This document shows positions 1-5,650 of a DNA stretch of 9,160 nt, piece after piece (the stretch's first letter is position 1; each line of letters starts with the position of its first letter). A program made the position numbers and the translations under genes. The notes beneath the pieces are model-generated. The model made no database searches. It was given only the letters and a program-made list of their open reading frames with translations, and was not told the origin of the DNA. Origin of the DNA: Nitrospiraceae bacterium (GTDB lineage: Bacteria; Nitrospirota; Thermodesulfovibrionia; Thermodesulfovibrionales; UBA1546); NCBI GenBank assembly GCA_003535475.1, contig DOHC01000153.1, positions 1 through 9,160 of the forward strand. The letters are read 5' to 3'.

Positions 1-22
1 CCCGATCGAGTCGGGGAATGAC
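1..22 (-). repeat. REP-like palindromic repeat, copy 1 (cut by window start)
   Basis: Read on the minus strand this begins GTCATTCCCC and contains the dyad CCCGA-N5-TCGGG. It resembles the short intergenic palindromes beginning gtcattcccga that are frequent in many Nitrospirota and deltaproteobacterial genomes; that comparison is from memory. It aligns at 15 of 22 positions with the plus-strand repeat at 38-59, in inverted orientation. The left boundary is unknown because the window starts here. Confidence 0.5.
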
Positions 23-37
23 GTTGTTAGCTTTTTA

Positions 38-67
38 GTCATACTCCGGCTTAACCGGAGTATCCAG
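38..67 (+). repeat. REP-like palindromic repeat, copy 2; possible hairpin
   Basis: The segment starts GTCAT and contains a perfect 9-bp dyad: ATACTCCGG at 41-49 and CCGGAGTAT at 55-63, with loop CTTAA, ending CCAG. It is an inverted, diverged partner of the repeat at 1-22, so the two together look like a REP doublet (REPIN-like). The hairpin could also help end transcription coming from the left, but only scattered T residues follow, so it is not a convincing intrinsic terminator. Confidence 0.5.
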
Positions 68-70
68 TTT

Positions 71-90
71 GTATTTTTCAACATAAATAC
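71..90. promoter_or_regulatory. Small inverted repeat upstream of the 7-TM kinase frame
   Basis: GTATTT at 71-76 and AAATAC at 85-90 are perfect 6-bp arms around an 8-nt spacer. The site lies about 90 bp before the start of the downstream sensor kinase frame and could be an operator. The region is AT-rich, so chance occurrence is possible. No convincing -35/-10 pair was found between 70 and 177. Confidence 0.2.
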
Positions 91-177
91 GAAAGAGAGA
101 AATAATCTAAAAACTAAGGGGAAAATTCCGGAGTGATTGCATAGCAACGTTTTTTCTGTTATCCTTAAATTTAGATA

Positions 178-423
178 ATGAAAGAAATCTGGATACCTGA
201 ACTCAACCTGCTTACCAATATTCCACCAGTCTGTCTGCTTTATTTCTTTTATGGACTGGCATTCCTCTTTTTAGGCGTCGCCATCATAGTTAAAGATATG
301 CGGGGGAGCGAATTAAAACTTGCAAACAGCCTCTATCTGCTTGCAGGGTTTGGGTTCGCACACGGCGCTCATGAATGGCTTGAACTCTACCTTCTCCTTC
401 AGGGGCGGCACATATCGTTTTAG
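178..423 (+). CDS. N-terminal part of a 7-TM sensor histidine kinase, ended by in-frame TAG
   Basis: This 81-residue product is almost all membrane: TM1 is about residues 18-38 and TM2 about 50-73, joined by a charged loop (KDMRGSELK). An AHGAHEW motif (62-67 region) falls in TM2. It ends at TAG 421-423, and the next gene's frame is the same (178 and 427 differ by 249). Without the TAG the frame runs unbroken to 1623 and yields a 2+5 TM sensor plus kinase core. I therefore read it as the front of one gene and not as an independent small protein. The start is the first ATG after an in-frame TAG at 172-174; no Shine-Dalgarno sequence is visible. The amber codon may be a real nonsense mutation, a sequencing error, or readthrough. 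A free-standing two-TM peptide is the less likely alternative. Confidence 0.6.
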   Translation: MKEIWIPELNLLTNIPPVCLLYFFYGLAFLFLGVAIIVKDMRGSELKLANSLYLLAGFGFAHGAHEWLELYLLLQGRHISF

Positions 424-426
424 GAA

Positions 427-1623
427 GTGTTTTTAGTAGAATCCATAACCGTTTTTGTCGTAATATTGTCATTCTTCCTGCTTTTAATGTTCGGGCTGGG
501 ACTTATACGCTCCCTTGATAAAAAACCCATACAGTGGATCAGACTTATTCCAACGGTTCTTTTTTTGTTCTGGATTGTTCATCTGTGGAATTATGAATTA
601 AAGATGGATATGAGGTTTTTACAAAAAGCTGATATTTTGTCAAGGAATACATTTGGTTTTGTGGGCAGTCTTACAACCGCCTATGGCCTGGTGTCATATT
701 CTAAAGAGGTAAAGAAACTCAGCCCTGTAGTTTCCAGAAATCTATACTATGCGGGCATTGCTTTTATTTTTTACGGTTTTTCTGCGGGTATAATACCATC
801 CCACACGGTGATCCCAGTACTTGCCGTTCCTGTAGAGATGATCAGGGGAATATCTGCGGTCTTTATAGCATGCATGATTATAAAGGCGCTCAATATATTT
901 GATATAGAGACAAGAAAGAAACTGGAGAATCACCTGAAACTCCTTGCACAGTCCGAGAAACTTGCATCAATCGGACAGCTTGCTGCAGGCATTGCGCATG
1001 AGATAAATAATCCCCTAACGAATGCATCTCTAAATGTGCAGACCCTGAAAATCAGGTTGAAAGACGAGGTCTGGGATAAAGAAATTTTGCAAAAACTTGA
1101 ATCTGTAGAGAGGAATGTAGACAGGGCATCAGGTATAGCAAGGGAGTTGCTTGAGTTTTCACGGCAGAAAGAGACGGTATTTGTCCCGCTGAATATAAAC
1201 GAGGTCATTGACGAGGCGCTGACCCTTCTGGAGTATAGACTAAATAATGTGACAATGCATAAAAGATTATCAGAAGTTCCTGCTGTTACAGGAGATGCAA
1301 GCAGGCTTCGCCAGGTACTGATTAATATAATTAGCAATGCGGTTGAGGCAATGCCTGACGGGGGCGACATTTTCGTTTCCTCCTCGCATGACGACAGCCA
1401 TGTTAAGATGGAAGTAACAGATACGGGCATTGGAATTCCTGAGGGACACATTTCAAAGGTATTTGACCCGTTCTTTACCACAAAGGATGTGGGATCGGGG
1501 ACAGGCCTCGGACTTTCCATATCTTACAGTATAATTAGCCAGCATAACGGGACAATAGACATCGCAAGCGCTGAGGGGAAGGGCACTACCGTAACAATTA
1601 AACTTCCTGTAATAAAAAAATGA
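427..1623 (+). CDS. Membrane sensor histidine kinase (C-terminal part of the amber-split gene)
   Basis: Residues 1-155 hold about five hydrophobic segments (near 6-27, 39-54, 75-91, 106-122, 127-153). A short linker helix follows, then a HisKA domain with phospho-acceptor His191 in GIAHEINNP. The HATPase domain has N-box residues N300 and N304, G1 box DTGIGIP (332-338), F box FDPFFTTK (347-353) and G2 box GTGLGLS (358-364). All residues for autophosphorylation are present, in an NtrB/PAS-kinase-like core. It has no separate periplasmic domain, so the signal is probably sensed in or near the membrane. The GTG start at 427 lacks a ribosome site, and so does the ATG at 487. The frame continues upstream through TAG 421-423 into 178-420, giving seven TMs in all. 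The stop overlaps the next gene's ATG by 4 nt (ATGA), which makes that regulator the likely partner. The substrate or signal cannot be told from the sequence. Confidence 0.85.
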   Translation: MFLVESITVFVVILSFFLLLMFGLGLIRSLDKKPIQWIRLIPTVLFLFWIVHLWNYELKMDMRFLQKADILSRNTFGFVGSLTTAYGLVSYSKEVKKLSPVVSRNLYYAGIAFIFYGFSAGIIPSHTVIPVLAVPVEMIRGISAVFIACMIIKALNIFDIETRKKLENHLKLLAQSEKLASIGQLAAGIAHEINNPLTNASLNVQTLKIRLKDEVWDKEILQKLESVERNVDRASGIARELLEFSRQKETVFVPLNINEVIDEALTLLEYRLNNVTMHKRLSEVPAVTGDASRLRQVLINIISNAVEAMPDGGDIFVSSSHDDSHVKMEVTDTGIGIPEGHISKVFDPFFTTKDVGSGTGLGLSISYSIISQHNGTIDIASAEGKGTTVTIKLPVIKK

Positions 1624-2273
1624 AGAAGATCCTCATAGTTAATGACGATTCTGAGTTAAGGGTAAACCTCTCTGAGATATTAAAAGGCGCAGGGTACTTT
1701 ACAGATGAATCACTGTCAGGTAAAGATGCGATAGCAAAAGCCACTGCTGAAGATTTCGATATCGCACTCCTTGATGTAATGATGCCGAGGATGAGCGGCA
1801 TCGATGTCCTTACCGAAATAAAGAAAGTTAGACCCAGAACAAAAATAATCATGATTACCGCATTTGCTACTGTTGAAAATGCAGTGGATGCAATAAAAAA
1901 GGGAGCAAGTGATTACATATCAAAACCATTTAAGATAGAGACCCTCATTACAACAATAAGGCGTGTGATCGAAGAGGCCAGGTTTGAAGAGGGCATAAAG
2001 AAATTAGACTTTGACTATACCCTTAGTTCCCTGTCCAGTTCCATCAGGAGAGATATTATACGATTGCTCAATGCGAGAACAAGTATGCGCTTTGCAAAGA
2101 TAGTAAGGGAACTTGGAATAGAAGAGGAACATACGAAAGTTGCATTCCACCTTAAGATGCTGAAAGAGGCAGGGATCATCGAGCAGGACAAGGAAAAATC
2201 GTATCTGCTCACGAAGGAAGGCATTAAGATCATGGACTGCCTCAAGATTTTAGAGAGTCATATTCAAGCATAG
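1620..2273 (+). CDS. Response regulator: receiver domain with winged-helix output
   Basis: Residues 1-120 are a complete receiver domain: acidic pair D9/D10, phospho-acceptor D52 in LLDVMMP, T80 and K102 in SKPF. Residues about 132-215 form a winged helix: a helix SSSIRRDIIRLLN, then MRFAKIVRELGI, a likely recognition helix AFHLKMLKEAGII, and a wing ending SYLLTKEG. This resembles ArsR-like or archaeal-type winged helices and not the usual OmpR, NarL or NtrC outputs. There is no AAA+ domain. It probably binds DNA as a dimer and may act as activator or repressor. It overlaps the kinase stop by 4 nt and has no Shine-Dalgarno of its own, so translation is probably coupled. It ends with TAG, so amber is a working stop codon in this genome. 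The next gene downstream encodes a cytochrome, a plausible target. Confidence 0.88.
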   Translation: MKKILIVNDDSELRVNLSEILKGAGYFTDESLSGKDAIAKATAEDFDIALLDVMMPRMSGIDVLTEIKKVRPRTKIIMITAFATVENAVDAIKKGASDYISKPFKIETLITTIRRVIEEARFEEGIKKLDFDYTLSSLSSSIRRDIIRLLNARTSMRFAKIVRELGIEEEHTKVAFHLKMLKEAGIIEQDKEKSYLLTKEGIKIMDCLKILESHIQA

Positions 2274-2320
2274 CTGCTTCCACATTCTAAGATTCTTCAT
2301 CTAACCTTCATAATTCCACA

Positions 2321-2379
2321 TGTCCGGATACTCCCGACAGACTTTTAAGCTGCAAACTTTATGTCAATTTTCCCTGACA
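2321..2379. promoter_or_regulatory. Two TGTC...GACA inverted repeats upstream of the cytochrome gene
   Basis: Dyad one is TGTCCGG (2321-2327) and CCCGACA (2333-2339), six of seven positions pairing. Dyad two is TGTCA (2362-2366) and TGACA (2375-2379). Their centres are about 40.5 bp apart, close to four helical turns, so they could bind a dimeric regulator on one face of the DNA. The obvious candidate is the response regulator encoded just upstream. Dyad one could instead act as a weak hairpin ending that transcript, since CTTTT follows soon after. The rest of the 208-bp gap shows only AT-rich DNA and the weak promoter noted separately. Confidence 0.25.
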
Positions 2380-2409
2380 AAATCCTTAAATCATTCAACA
2401 TCTTTTTTC

Positions 2410-2439
2410 TTGAATCAATTCACCACAAATACCAATAAT
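2410..2439 (+). promoter_or_regulatory. Weak sigma-70-type promoter candidate for the cytochrome gene
   Basis: TTGAAT at 2410-2415 and AATAAT at 2434-2439 are spaced 18 bp, matching the consensus boxes at 4/6 and 5/6. This lies about 40 bp before the ATG at 2482. I found no -24/-12 sigma-54 motif in the gap. The region is very AT-rich, which weakens the call. Confidence 0.25.
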
Positions 2440-2481
2440 TAATCTAAAGATATAAAACAAGCAAAAGAAAGGAGTTATAAC

Positions 2482-3777
2482 ATGAAAAGGAACATGATAT
2501 CCGGGTTCTTAGTAATTGCGATACTGTTTTCCCTATTGCTTATGAACGTATATGCTTCAGAGCCTGACTGGTCAAAGATACCTGAGACGAACATCGTGCT
2601 TTTCCAGCCCGGACAGACATCATGGGAATTCCTGACGTCAGATTCACATCCGGGGTCCATAGCGGTTAATGAGGCGAAGGCAAGCTGTTCGGACTGCCAC
2701 AGAGGCAAAGAAGCTGATCTTGCAATCAAGAGCATGACGCACAGGGAACCGACTCCCATCATCGGGAAAGAACCCCTCAAAGTGCTGAGCGTAAAGGCGG
2801 CACATGATGACACCTATGCCTATTTCTGGTTCAGATGGACATCGAGGGAGCCGAGCATTATCCGGAAGTATCAGGTCTTTGACGGCAAAGAGTGGAAGGG
2901 CGTTGGAGGAGTCCCGCGGCCTGAAAATGTAAAGAAAGGTGTCCCTGCCCAGTATGAAGACCGCCTTAATATAATGCTTGACGATACAAAGCTACAGTCA
3001 TTCACCAGGAACGGCTGTTTTATAACCTGCCACAACGATCTTAGGTATATGCCGAATGAGGCCAAAAAAGACGATGTCAAGACACACGCATATCTCGGCG
3101 ACAAAGGCATTAAGAAGAGTGATATCAGAAAGTATATACCTGAATCAAGGACAAAGATTGATAAGACTGGAGGATGGTCAAACGTTAGGCCAAAAGAAGA
3201 GCTTGAGAACATGAAAAAAGAAGGGCTTTTCGCCGAACTCCTCCAATGGCGCGCTAACAGGACAAATCCGATAGGCATTCTCGATGACGGCTATGTGCTC
3301 GAATACAGGCTTTTCGACTCAGACGGCAAATTCATGGAGGACAACTACGACAAGGATAAAAAACAGCCGAAATACATGTTTGATGCAAGCAAGACCGGTA
3401 TGAAGTCCTTCCCGTATGATCAGGTCAAAAACCAGAAGTACTATTATATCAGCAAGGATATAGCCGTCCCGTTCGATCCCAATGTAGAATGGAAAAAGGG
3501 AGATGCCATACCTGACCCTATCATATTCACGCCTAAAGACAACACATCAACTTCTCATGGCGAGTGGAAGGACGGCAGTTGGACTGTTGTTATAAAAAGG
3601 AAACTGAACCATGGGAATCCTCTCGAAGACAAAATACTGAAGCCCGGCAATATTTACAGTGTCGGCCTCGCGCTTCATGACGATAATACAACTCACAGAT
3701 TTCACTATGTCTCGCTCCCCATGACCATAGGGTTTGACAACCCCAAGCTGGATATAAACATTGTCAAGGCCAGATAA
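2482..3777 (+). CDS. Exported c-type cytochrome with ethylbenzene-dehydrogenase-type haem-binding domain
   Basis: The 431-residue protein starts with a clear Sec signal (MKRN, a hydrophobic run about 6-22, and a probable cut after VYA at 25). A haem-c motif CSDCH is at 69-73. From about 100 onward it resembles the EB_dh family (related to the gamma subunits of ethylbenzene dehydrogenase and DMSO-reductase-type enzymes): AYFWFRW at 113-119, YEDRLNIMLDD at 158-168, NGCFITCHNDLRYM at 177-190, LLQWRANRTNPIG at 253-265 and LALHDDN at 396-402. CFITCH has three residues between the cysteines, a non-canonical haem-c spacing. No C-terminal TM is seen, so it is probably a soluble periplasmic electron carrier. 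It starts after a good ribosome site (GGAG at 2471-2474, 7 nt before ATG). No catalytic molybdopterin subunit lies nearby, so an independent electron-transfer role is more likely than an enzyme gamma subunit. Its redox partner is unknown. Confidence 0.85.
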   Translation: MKRNMISGFLVIAILFSLLLMNVYASEPDWSKIPETNIVLFQPGQTSWEFLTSDSHPGSIAVNEAKASCSDCHRGKEADLAIKSMTHREPTPIIGKEPLKVLSVKAAHDDTYAYFWFRWTSREPSIIRKYQVFDGKEWKGVGGVPRPENVKKGVPAQYEDRLNIMLDDTKLQSFTRNGCFITCHNDLRYMPNEAKKDDVKTHAYLGDKGIKKSDIRKYIPESRTKIDKTGGWSNVRPKEELENMKKEGLFAELLQWRANRTNPIGILDDGYVLEYRLFDSDGKFMEDNYDKDKKQPKYMFDASKTGMKSFPYDQVKNQKYYYISKDIAVPFDPNVEWKKGDAIPDPIIFTPKDNTSTSHGEWKDGSWTVVIKRKLNHGNPLEDKILKPGNIYSVGLALHDDNTTHRFHYVSLPMTIGFDNPKLDINIVKAR

Positions 3778-3804
3778 ATGTTGCCCGAAACGGTATCAGC
3801 AAAG

Positions 3805-3854
3805 TAAAAAATCAGGGAGGGGCAGGTGAAACAATGCCCCTCCCTGATTTTTTA
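3805..3854. terminator. Strong bidirectional intrinsic terminator
   Basis: A perfect 20-bp stem pairs 3805-3824 with 3835-3854 around a 10-nt loop (GGTGAAACAA). The GC core is CAGGGAGGGGCA, flanked by A5 on the left and T6 on the right, so a U-tract is produced on either strand. It lies 27 bp after the cytochrome stop and directly abuts the stop of the convergent Fis-like gene. It therefore serves as a shared terminator for both transcripts. Confidence 0.93.
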
Positions 3855-4052
3855 TCAGTATCTCAGTCTTTTCCTAAAGGTCAACCGGGTTATCCCTAAA
3901 ATGCGTGATGCTTCAGACTGGTTCTCCTTAGTGAATGACAGGACATACTCAAAGATCGACCTGTCCACCTCGCCATGTATCTTTCCGTAGAGAATCCTCT
4001 CCTTTTTCTCTATGGCTTCCTTTATAAAGACCGATGCGATAGTTTCAGGCAA
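3855..4052 (-). CDS. Small Fis-like DNA-binding protein
   Basis: This 65-residue protein matches the C-terminal two thirds of Fis and the HTH_8 tail of NtrC-family regulators. The segment LYGKIHGEVDRSIFEYVLSF (21-40) corresponds to the Fis dimer helices, and NQSEASRILGITRLTFRKRL (44-63) to its helix-turn-helix. E. coli Fis is 98 residues; here the N-terminal beta-hairpin region is missing. The start is TTG at 4052-4050, with AAAGGGG at 4069-4063 ten nt upstream. An in-frame TAA at 4070-4068, the stop of the transporter gene, rules out an earlier start. It sits 15 nt after that gene, in the same frame and operon, and ends at the shared terminator. It could be a true small nucleoid/regulatory protein or a leftover of a larger regulator; the tidy ribosome site and intact HTH favour a working gene. 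Its link to chromate transport is unknown. Confidence 0.75.
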   Translation of the reverse strand: MPETIASVFIKEAIEKKERILYGKIHGEVDRSIFEYVLSFTKENQSEASRILGITRLTFRKRLRY

Positions 4053-4067
4053 TGCTGTTCTACCCCT

Positions 4068-5258
4068 TTAAATAACCCTTAAAAGCCATCCAGCAGCAGC
4101 TCCACCTGCTACCAGCCATGCTGCATTCAGCTTAAACCGAATTCCTGCAATTGCGGCGCCCGCTGCAATAAAGATTGTCCTCCAGTCTGTAAGTGTCGAA
4201 CCGGCAAGATTGACAACAACAGCTGCCATTAAACCAATGGCACTGATGTTCACGGCATCAAGGAATGCTGACATTATCCTTGATGACCTTAGGCGGGGGA
4301 TAACTGGATTCAGCATCAAAACAAAGATAAATGAGGGAAGAAAAATAGCAACTGTCGATACTATAGCACCCGGCATTCCTGAAACAATATAGCCAACAAA
4401 TGTTGCAGTACTTAAGACAGGGCCTGGGGTAAACTGCCCGATAGCAATGGCATCAAGGAGCTGTTGCTGTGTGAGCCATCCATAGTCTTTTACCAGCCCG
4501 CCCTCAAGAAAGGCAACAAGGACATAGCCGCTTCCGTATAGAACCGACCCTACCTTAAGAAAAAACAGTCCCAACTTCCAGAGAGATATACCGGCAATCC
4601 CTGCGACCGAGACTGCCACTGCCGCCTTTGCATCACTGTCTTTGAATATTCCCCATAACTGGCTAAAGAGTGAGATTATCCACAAAGAGACCTTTTTGCT
4701 CTCTGACTTTTTTATCCAGTGTAGTATGATACCAGCCACACCACCACAAAGCAGAGCCAGCACTTCGTTTATTCCCATTAATGATGATAGGGTAACGGCA
4801 AACCCTATTGTTACCAATTGCGTATTTTTTGCTGCTGTCTTTCCCAGTCTGATAACAGCCACAAGGATAACAGAAATTACCGCAGGTTTAATACCAAAAA
4901 GGAAAGGCGCCACCTCTGGTATTGCCCCAAACCTGACATATATCCATGCAATGACACATGTGATAATAACAGCAGGCAGGATAAACGAGAGACCTGAAAC
5001 AACAAGCCCTAAAAGCCCTCCTCTTATATATCCGATGTGGATTGCCATTTCTGTGGAGTTAGGGCCCGGGATGAGATTTGTCGCTCCAACGAGGTCGAGA
5101 AAATGCTCCCTCGTTAACCACTTCCTGCGGCGAACCACCTCTTCCTCCATCATGGCTATATGGGCTGCGGGGCCGCCGAACGCTATTGTTCCCAGTTTGA
5201 GGAATAATTTAATTAATTCAACGATGCTGTTTTTATTTTTCTGGTTGTTATTGTTCAT
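4068..5258 (-). CDS. chrA: Chromate transporter, two-domain CHR family
   Basis: The 396-residue inner-membrane protein has the two tandem CHR halves of long-chain ChrA. The first half has FLKLGTIAFGGPAAHIAMM (about 19-37), the EEEVVRRRKWLT loop and NLIPGPNSTE (about 61-70). The second repeats the pattern with FFLKVGSVLYGSGY (about 232-245) and IGQFTPGPVLSTATFVGY (about 273-290). Family members export chromate; sulfate or related oxyanions are other possible substrates. I chose ATG 5258-5256 because AGGGGG at 5272-5267 lies 8 nt upstream. The frame also has a GTG at 5267, but that codon overlaps the ribosome site. Length is normal for the family and no damage is seen. It is transcribed divergently from a PadR gene 95 bp away and leads into the Fis-like gene. 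PadR control is a reasonable inference. Confidence 0.93.
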   Translation of the reverse strand: MNNNNQKNKNSIVELIKLFLKLGTIAFGGPAAHIAMMEEEVVRRRKWLTREHFLDLVGATNLIPGPNSTEMAIHIGYIRGGLLGLVVSGLSFILPAVIITCVIAWIYVRFGAIPEVAPFLFGIKPAVISVILVAVIRLGKTAAKNTQLVTIGFAVTLSSLMGINEVLALLCGGVAGIILHWIKKSESKKVSLWIISLFSQLWGIFKDSDAKAAVAVSVAGIAGISLWKLGLFFLKVGSVLYGSGYVLVAFLEGGLVKDYGWLTQQQLLDAIAIGQFTPGPVLSTATFVGYIVSGMPGAIVSTVAIFLPSFIFVLMLNPVIPRLRSSRIMSAFLDAVNISAIGLMAAVVVNLAGSTLTDWRTIFIAAGAAIAGIRFKLNAAWLVAGGAAAGWLLRVI

Positions 5259-5266
5259 CTCGAACA

Positions 5267-5272
5267 CCCCCT
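5267..5272 (-). promoter_or_regulatory. Ribosome binding site that sets the chrA start
   Basis: On the minus strand the bases read AGGGGG, 8 nt before ATG 5258. The longer frame would start at GTG 5267, which overlaps this site, so the ATG is preferred. Confidence 0.7.
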
Positions 5273-5278
5273 GTATTT

Positions 5279-5294
5279 AATAATTTATATTATT
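5279..5294. promoter_or_regulatory. Candidate PadR operator in the divergent chrA/padR region
   Basis: AATAAT (5279-5284) and ATTATT (5289-5294) are perfect 6-bp arms around TTAT. The site lies 21 bp upstream of the chrA start and just before the -35 candidate of padR, a position where one bound regulator could affect both directions. It differs from the ATGT-N8-ACAT form known for some PadR proteins and is AT-rich, so the call is weak. Confidence 0.25.
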
Positions 5295-5322
5295 GCTTTC
5301 CGTTATCGAGTTCTGATACAAT
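5293..5322 (+). promoter_or_regulatory. Promoter candidate for padR-tauE
   Basis: TTGCTT at 5293-5298 and TACAAT at 5317-5322 are separated by 18 bp. The -10 box matches 5 of 6 positions; the -35 box keeps only TTG. The padR ATG lies about 31 bp further on, leaving a short leader without a clear Shine-Dalgarno. Confidence 0.35.
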
Positions 5323-5353
5323 AGCATAACAAACTTAAAAATGAAATATAAAA

Positions 5354-5650
5354 ATGATTAGAGACTTCTTTTTAGGCTTTATAAGGATTCATATCCTGCA
5401 CCATGCCTCCAAAGGGCCTGTATATGGATTGTGGCTCATAGAAGAGCTCGGCAGGCACGGATATAAGTTGAGTCCCGGAACGCTTTATCCCATTCTCCAC
5501 AAACTTGAGGAGGAAAGGCTCTTAAAATCTTATCCAGAAAATGTCGGCGGGAAGATAAGAAAGTATTACAAGACAACTTCAAGGGGTATTAGAACTCTTT
5601 CAAAGATTAAAGAAAAGATAAATGAACTCATAGAGGAGGTAATGGAATGA
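5354..5650 (+). CDS. PadR-family transcriptional regulator
   Basis: At 98 residues this is a typical short PadR protein: a winged helix followed by one C-terminal dimer helix. Residues about 13-35 (ILHHASKGPVYGLWLIEEL) form the first helices. The PadR signature LSPGTLYPILHKLEEERLL (39-57) includes the recognition helix. The wing is GKIRKYYKTTSRG (66-78) and the dimerisation helix runs to the end. Members mostly repress adjacent genes and release on binding small molecules. The ATG at 5354 has no clear ribosome site; an out-of-frame ATG at 5341 precedes it. It is divergent from chrA and overlaps the following permease by 4 nt (ATGA). PadR-type regulators are known beside chromate transporters, so local control of both transcripts is likely but not proven. 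Confidence 0.9.
   Translation: MIRDFFLGFIRIHILHHASKGPVYGLWLIEELGRHGYKLSPGTLYPILHKLEEERLLKSYPENVGGKIRKYYKTTSRGIRTLSKIKEKINELIEEVME

Noticed and set aside
137..155. TTGC/GCAA mini-hairpin followed by a T run before the first gene
   Set aside because: The stem is only 4 bp, too weak for an intrinsic terminator.
421..423. Pyrrolysine recoding of the TAG codon
   Set aside because: TAG is used as the normal stop of the next gene, no pyl gene or recoding element is visible, and the host family is not a known pyrrolysine user. It is kept only as a remote option under the amber finding.
930..1520. Long minus-strand open frame of 196 codons opposite the first kinase
   Set aside because: It lies wholly inside the kinase core on the other strand, has serine-rich, antisense-like composition and no recognisable motif. 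It is a shadow of the real gene.
2380..2481. Sigma-54 promoter before the cytochrome gene
   Set aside because: No GG-N10-GC core of the -24/-12 type was found in this stretch.
4642..5280. Plus-strand open frame of 212 codons opposite chrA
   Set aside because: It is antisense to a well-supported transporter gene, and its composition is that of a reversed membrane protein. No domain is visible.
5341..5361. Six-codon leader peptide (MKYKND) overlapping the padR start
   Set aside because: It has no ribosome site and no attenuator hairpin. A short ATG frame in A-rich DNA is expected by chance.
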